Below, one piece after another: positions 4,751 through 6,745 of a stretch of 6,745 bases of DNA. The notes beneath the pieces were generated by a model. It saw only the letters and a list, made by a program, of their open reading frames with translations, was not told the DNA's origin and searched no databases. A program made the translations under genes and the position numbers. Position 1 is the first letter of the stretch. Every line of letters begins with the position of its first letter. The DNA is from UBA2128 sp964534955 (GTDB lineage Bacteria; Fidelibacterota; Marinisomatia; Marinisomatales; UBA2128). The stretch is from contig CAZHRR010000130.1 in assembly GCA_964534955.1 (NCBI GenBank), positions 1 through 6,745 on the forward strand, read 5' to 3'.

Positions 4751-6666
4751 TTGAGCTCTTTCTCCTTTGTCAGTTCACGAATGCGGTAGCGGACGGGCTC
4801 TATCAGCAGGCTTCCTTCGTGGACATTGAGGACATTCAGATACCACTGCATTGCATTTTCGGTATCCATCAGGTCACGGTCATAGATTTCGGCAATCCGC
4901 GTGGCAGCTTTATCTCCCCATTCGCTGTTACTGAGCAGACCAAAGGCGGAAATAGCGTCTTCATATCGCCCAAACTGCTGATCAATCTCAGCTGCCCGGA
5001 AGAGGCATTCATCGGTGATAGGTGCCTCGGGATACTGTTCCACGATCTGCCGGAAAACAGCCTGTGCCTCCATTTTTTTTGCCTGACGCAGGAGAAGTTC
5101 TGCCGAAATATATCTCAGGAAAGCTTCCCTTTCTTCCTCATCCGCCTGACCAAAATGTTCGTCTAAAAATCCTCTCAGTTCCAGGATATCGTTGAAGGCA
5201 TCGTCGGTCACTGCCAGATTATCCACAAGTTCTGTCAGATTGATGATTGCCGAATCTATCGTACCACTGAGAAGTAACACGTTGCATCTTTTCACTTTCA
5301 GATCATCCTGCCACCGCTCGGGAAGTGAGGTGATTTTGTTGTCCAAGACGTTTAATGCAGCTTCCGGATTACCCTTTGCGAGGTGGACGTCAGCCAGGAG
5401 GGATGACGCCGCAATAATCAAGCGTCTGTCGTTGCTCCCGGTTTCAGCAGCACGGAAGGAGGTGAGTGCGCCGTCAAAATCGCGGGTGATACGGTACTTT
5501 ATTTCGCCTATGCGGAAATGTGCCTGTGGGGAAAAGATGGTAGCTGGGAGGGTAGTGAGAATGGAGTCGTAAAGGGCAAAAGTCTCTTGGAGGGAAGCCG
5601 CATCAATGGTACTGCTGCTCACAAATGGATCGTCGAAGAATTGGTTATCCGGATAATAGCCGGCCAATGTCTGTTCTTTTTCCTCAGGTGCAATCTGAAG
5701 CTCAGACGTCAATGCCAGACCGTACAGGGCTTCTCCCATGATCTTTCGCTGACGGGGATTCAGTTCCTGCTTGACATCATGGGGGAGCGAACGGAGGACT
5801 GTGGCATAGGCATCCACTGCAAGTGACAGTTCCTCTTCCTTCCGAAGATTGCCGGCGAGAGTGAGCCACCGTTCGAGATCGCTGATTGAGGTGGTTCCGG
5901 CTTCCTTGTGTTGCTGGAAAGCATGGTCATAACGGCCGATCTTGAAAAGGAAATCGGCGTAGAGCAACCGGATAGTGGTTTCACCAGCTTCCAGCCGGAG
6001 TGTCAGTTCAGCTTCGATGGCCTCATGACTTTCCATGTCGTCGGACAGACGGAGCAGCTGCCGGGAAACGGTCTTGCGCTGTCCGGGATTATGAATCAGA
6101 TAAGTGATATATTCGCTTGCGGCTTTAGTGTAATTCAGCTTTCGTGAATAGAATCCTGCCAGTTCCAAAGTGAATAGATCCGGTTGCCTGAATACTTTTC
6201 TACCCTCGGCGACCAACGCATCCAAGCGATCCTCCATCCCATGCCGGATGTACTTTTGCAGAACAACGCGGTATGCTATCTTTGCGGAGTGGTTTTCTGC
6301 AACGATTTGTTCCCAGTGATCCACGGCAGCAGATTCGTCACCCATCAGTAGGTAAACCTCGCCCAGTTCAGCCAGACTTTGGATATCTTGCGGATACACT
6401 TCAAGGCGGGTTTGGATGAGTGTTTCCAGTTCCTTATATCTCTTCAGCCGTTGATAGAGGGACTTCAGTTGAGTGTAGGCTCGGGAATCCTTCGGATTAA
6501 CCTGCAGCAGCTCCTTATAGATTTCGATGGCTTCATCTGTCCGTTGCGCACGCTCCAATTTCAGCGCCCGCTGGAAAGCATTCTTATCTGCTGATACATG
6601 AGGCCGGACTGTCTGCTGAGCAGAGACAGCGGTGATTAAAAGCAAAATGAGGAGCGCTCTATTCAT
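4747..6666 (-). CDS. Secreted tetratricopeptide-repeat (TPR) protein
   Basis: The protein has 639 residues with a clear signal peptide (MNRALLILLLITAVSA, cleavage near residue 16), so it is periplasmic or outer-membrane associated. It is largely alpha-helical with degenerate TPR units. Recognisable ones include about 28-61 (AFQRALKLERAQRTDEAIEI), 62-95, 96-129, 165-198, 232-265, 380-413 (HFRIGEIKYRITRDFDGALT), 415-448, 517-550 and 553-586 (LFRAAEIDQQFGRYEDAISA). A low-repeat insert at about 300-360 contains acidic and aromatic residues (YYPDNQFFDDPF). TPR superhelices bind partner proteins, so a scaffold role for its operon partners is the simplest inference; no catalytic motif is visible. 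The ATG at 6666 is preferred because the signal peptide begins there, although no strong Shine-Dalgarno precedes it. It is first of the three-gene operon, with a 79-base leader in this window that contains a perfect hairpin. Confidence 0.88.
   Translation of the reverse strand: MNRALLILLLITAVSAQQTVRPHVSADKNAFQRALKLERAQRTDEAIEIYKELLQVNPKDSRAYTQLKSLYQRLKRYKELETLIQTRLEVYPQDIQSLAELGEVYLLMGDESAAVDHWEQIVAENHSAKIAYRVVLQKYIRHGMEDRLDALVAEGRKVFRQPDLFTLELAGFYSRKLNYTKAASEYITYLIHNPGQRKTVSRQLLRLSDDMESHEAIEAELTLRLEAGETTIRLLYADFLFKIGRYDHAFQQHKEAGTTSISDLERWLTLAGNLRKEEELSLAVDAYATVLRSLPHDVKQELNPRQRKIMGEALYGLALTSELQIAPEEKEQTLAGYYPDNQFFDDPFVSSSTIDAASLQETFALYDSILTTLPATIFSPQAHFRIGEIKYRITRDFDGALTSFRAAETGSNDRRLIIAASSLLADVHLAKGNPEAALNVLDNKITSLPERWQDDLKVKRCNVLLLSGTIDSAIINLTELVDNLAVTDDAFNDILELRGFLDEHFGQADEEEREAFLRYISAELLLRQAKKMEAQAVFRQIVEQYPEAPITDECLFRAAEIDQQFGRYEDAISAFGLLSNSEWGDKAATRIAEIYDRDLMDTENAMQWYLNVLNVHEGSLLIEPVRYRIRELTKEKELN
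4761..4768 (-). promoter_or_regulatory. Shine-Dalgarno of the GATase-like gene, inside the TPR gene
   Basis: On the minus strand, AAAGGAGA lies within the last codons of the TPR gene (encoding the KEKELN end), about 10 bases before the TTG at 4750. It is the strongest ribosome-binding site in the window and it decides the TTG start of the GATase-like gene. Confidence 0.65.
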
Positions 6667-6695
6667 CGTCTGTTATCAATATATTTCAGAGTCCT

Positions 6696-6727
6696 AACCT
6701 GACAGGTCGCCTTGGACCTGTCAGGTT
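6696..6727. repeat. Perfect 13-bp inverted repeat upstream of the TPR gene
   Basis: AACCTGACAGGTC (6696-6708) pairs perfectly with GACCTGTCAGGTT (6715-6727) across a 6-base loop. Each arm contains its own palindrome (ACCTG-N-CAGGT), so it can also be read as two copies of an 11-base site. It begins 30 bases before the TPR start codon in the transcription direction. There is no T-run on the minus-strand exit side, so as a terminator it would better suit plus-strand transcription (TTTT at 6737-6740). It may instead be a REP-like intergenic repeat, a regulator site or a leader hairpin. Confidence 0.65.
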
Positions 6728-6742
6728 GCAGGACGGTTTTAA
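6726..6742. repeat. Continuous 17-base repeat tail (copy 2)
   Basis: TTGCAGGACGGTTTTAA directly follows the 13-bp hairpin and matches the interrupted copy at 1497-1521 in the same orientation. The two copies bracket the three-gene operon. Confidence 0.5.
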
Positions 6743-6745
6743 AAA

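Noticed and set aside
4738..5166. A 142-codon plus-strand open frame opposite the TPR gene
   Set aside because: It is the antisense of well-formed TPR repeats, has no domain of its own, and spans the junction of two coupled genes.

Overview
The window is a gene-dense, mid-GC bacterial segment. Every gene I can support lies on the minus strand. The secreted TPR protein, the secreted glutamine-amidotransferase-like protein of a kind often misnamed 'asparagine synthetase B', and the TonB C-terminal-domain lipoprotein suggest a Gram-negative, probably of the FCB group (Bacteroidota, Ignavibacteria or Marinimicrobia-like). No rRNA or other phylogenetic marker is present, so this placement is an inference from protein style.

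In the direction of transcription (right to left), the layout begins with a leader carrying a perfect 13-bp hairpin (6696-6727). A tight three-gene operon follows. It encodes a secreted TPR-repeat protein (4747-6666), a secreted GATase-like protein (3497-4750) that overlaps the TPR gene by 4 bases, and a predicted lipoprotein (1543-3468) with a VIT-like N-terminal half and an internal TonB C-terminal domain. The operon ends at a GC-rich, multi-hairpin element (1444-1515). The sequence just beyond that element's hairpins matches the sequence beyond the leader hairpin, so related repeats bracket the operon.

Next is a non-coding stretch of about 310 bases (1232-1542) with short direct repeats and the likely promoter and palindromic operator of a reverse-order hicB-hicA toxin-antitoxin pair (738-1198). 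The last gene is a compact fumarylacetoacetate-hydrolase-family enzyme (67-675) with all expected catalytic and metal-binding residues.

As a working picture, the three-gene operon makes envelope or periplasmic proteins that probably act together (TPR scaffold, GATase-like protein, TonB-type lipoprotein) in an undescribed process. HicBA is an accessory module between this operon and a housekeeping metabolite-repair type enzyme. The most unusual points are the VIT plus TonB_C architecture, the related repeats around the operon, and the near-perfect 18-bp palindrome in the hicBA promoter.
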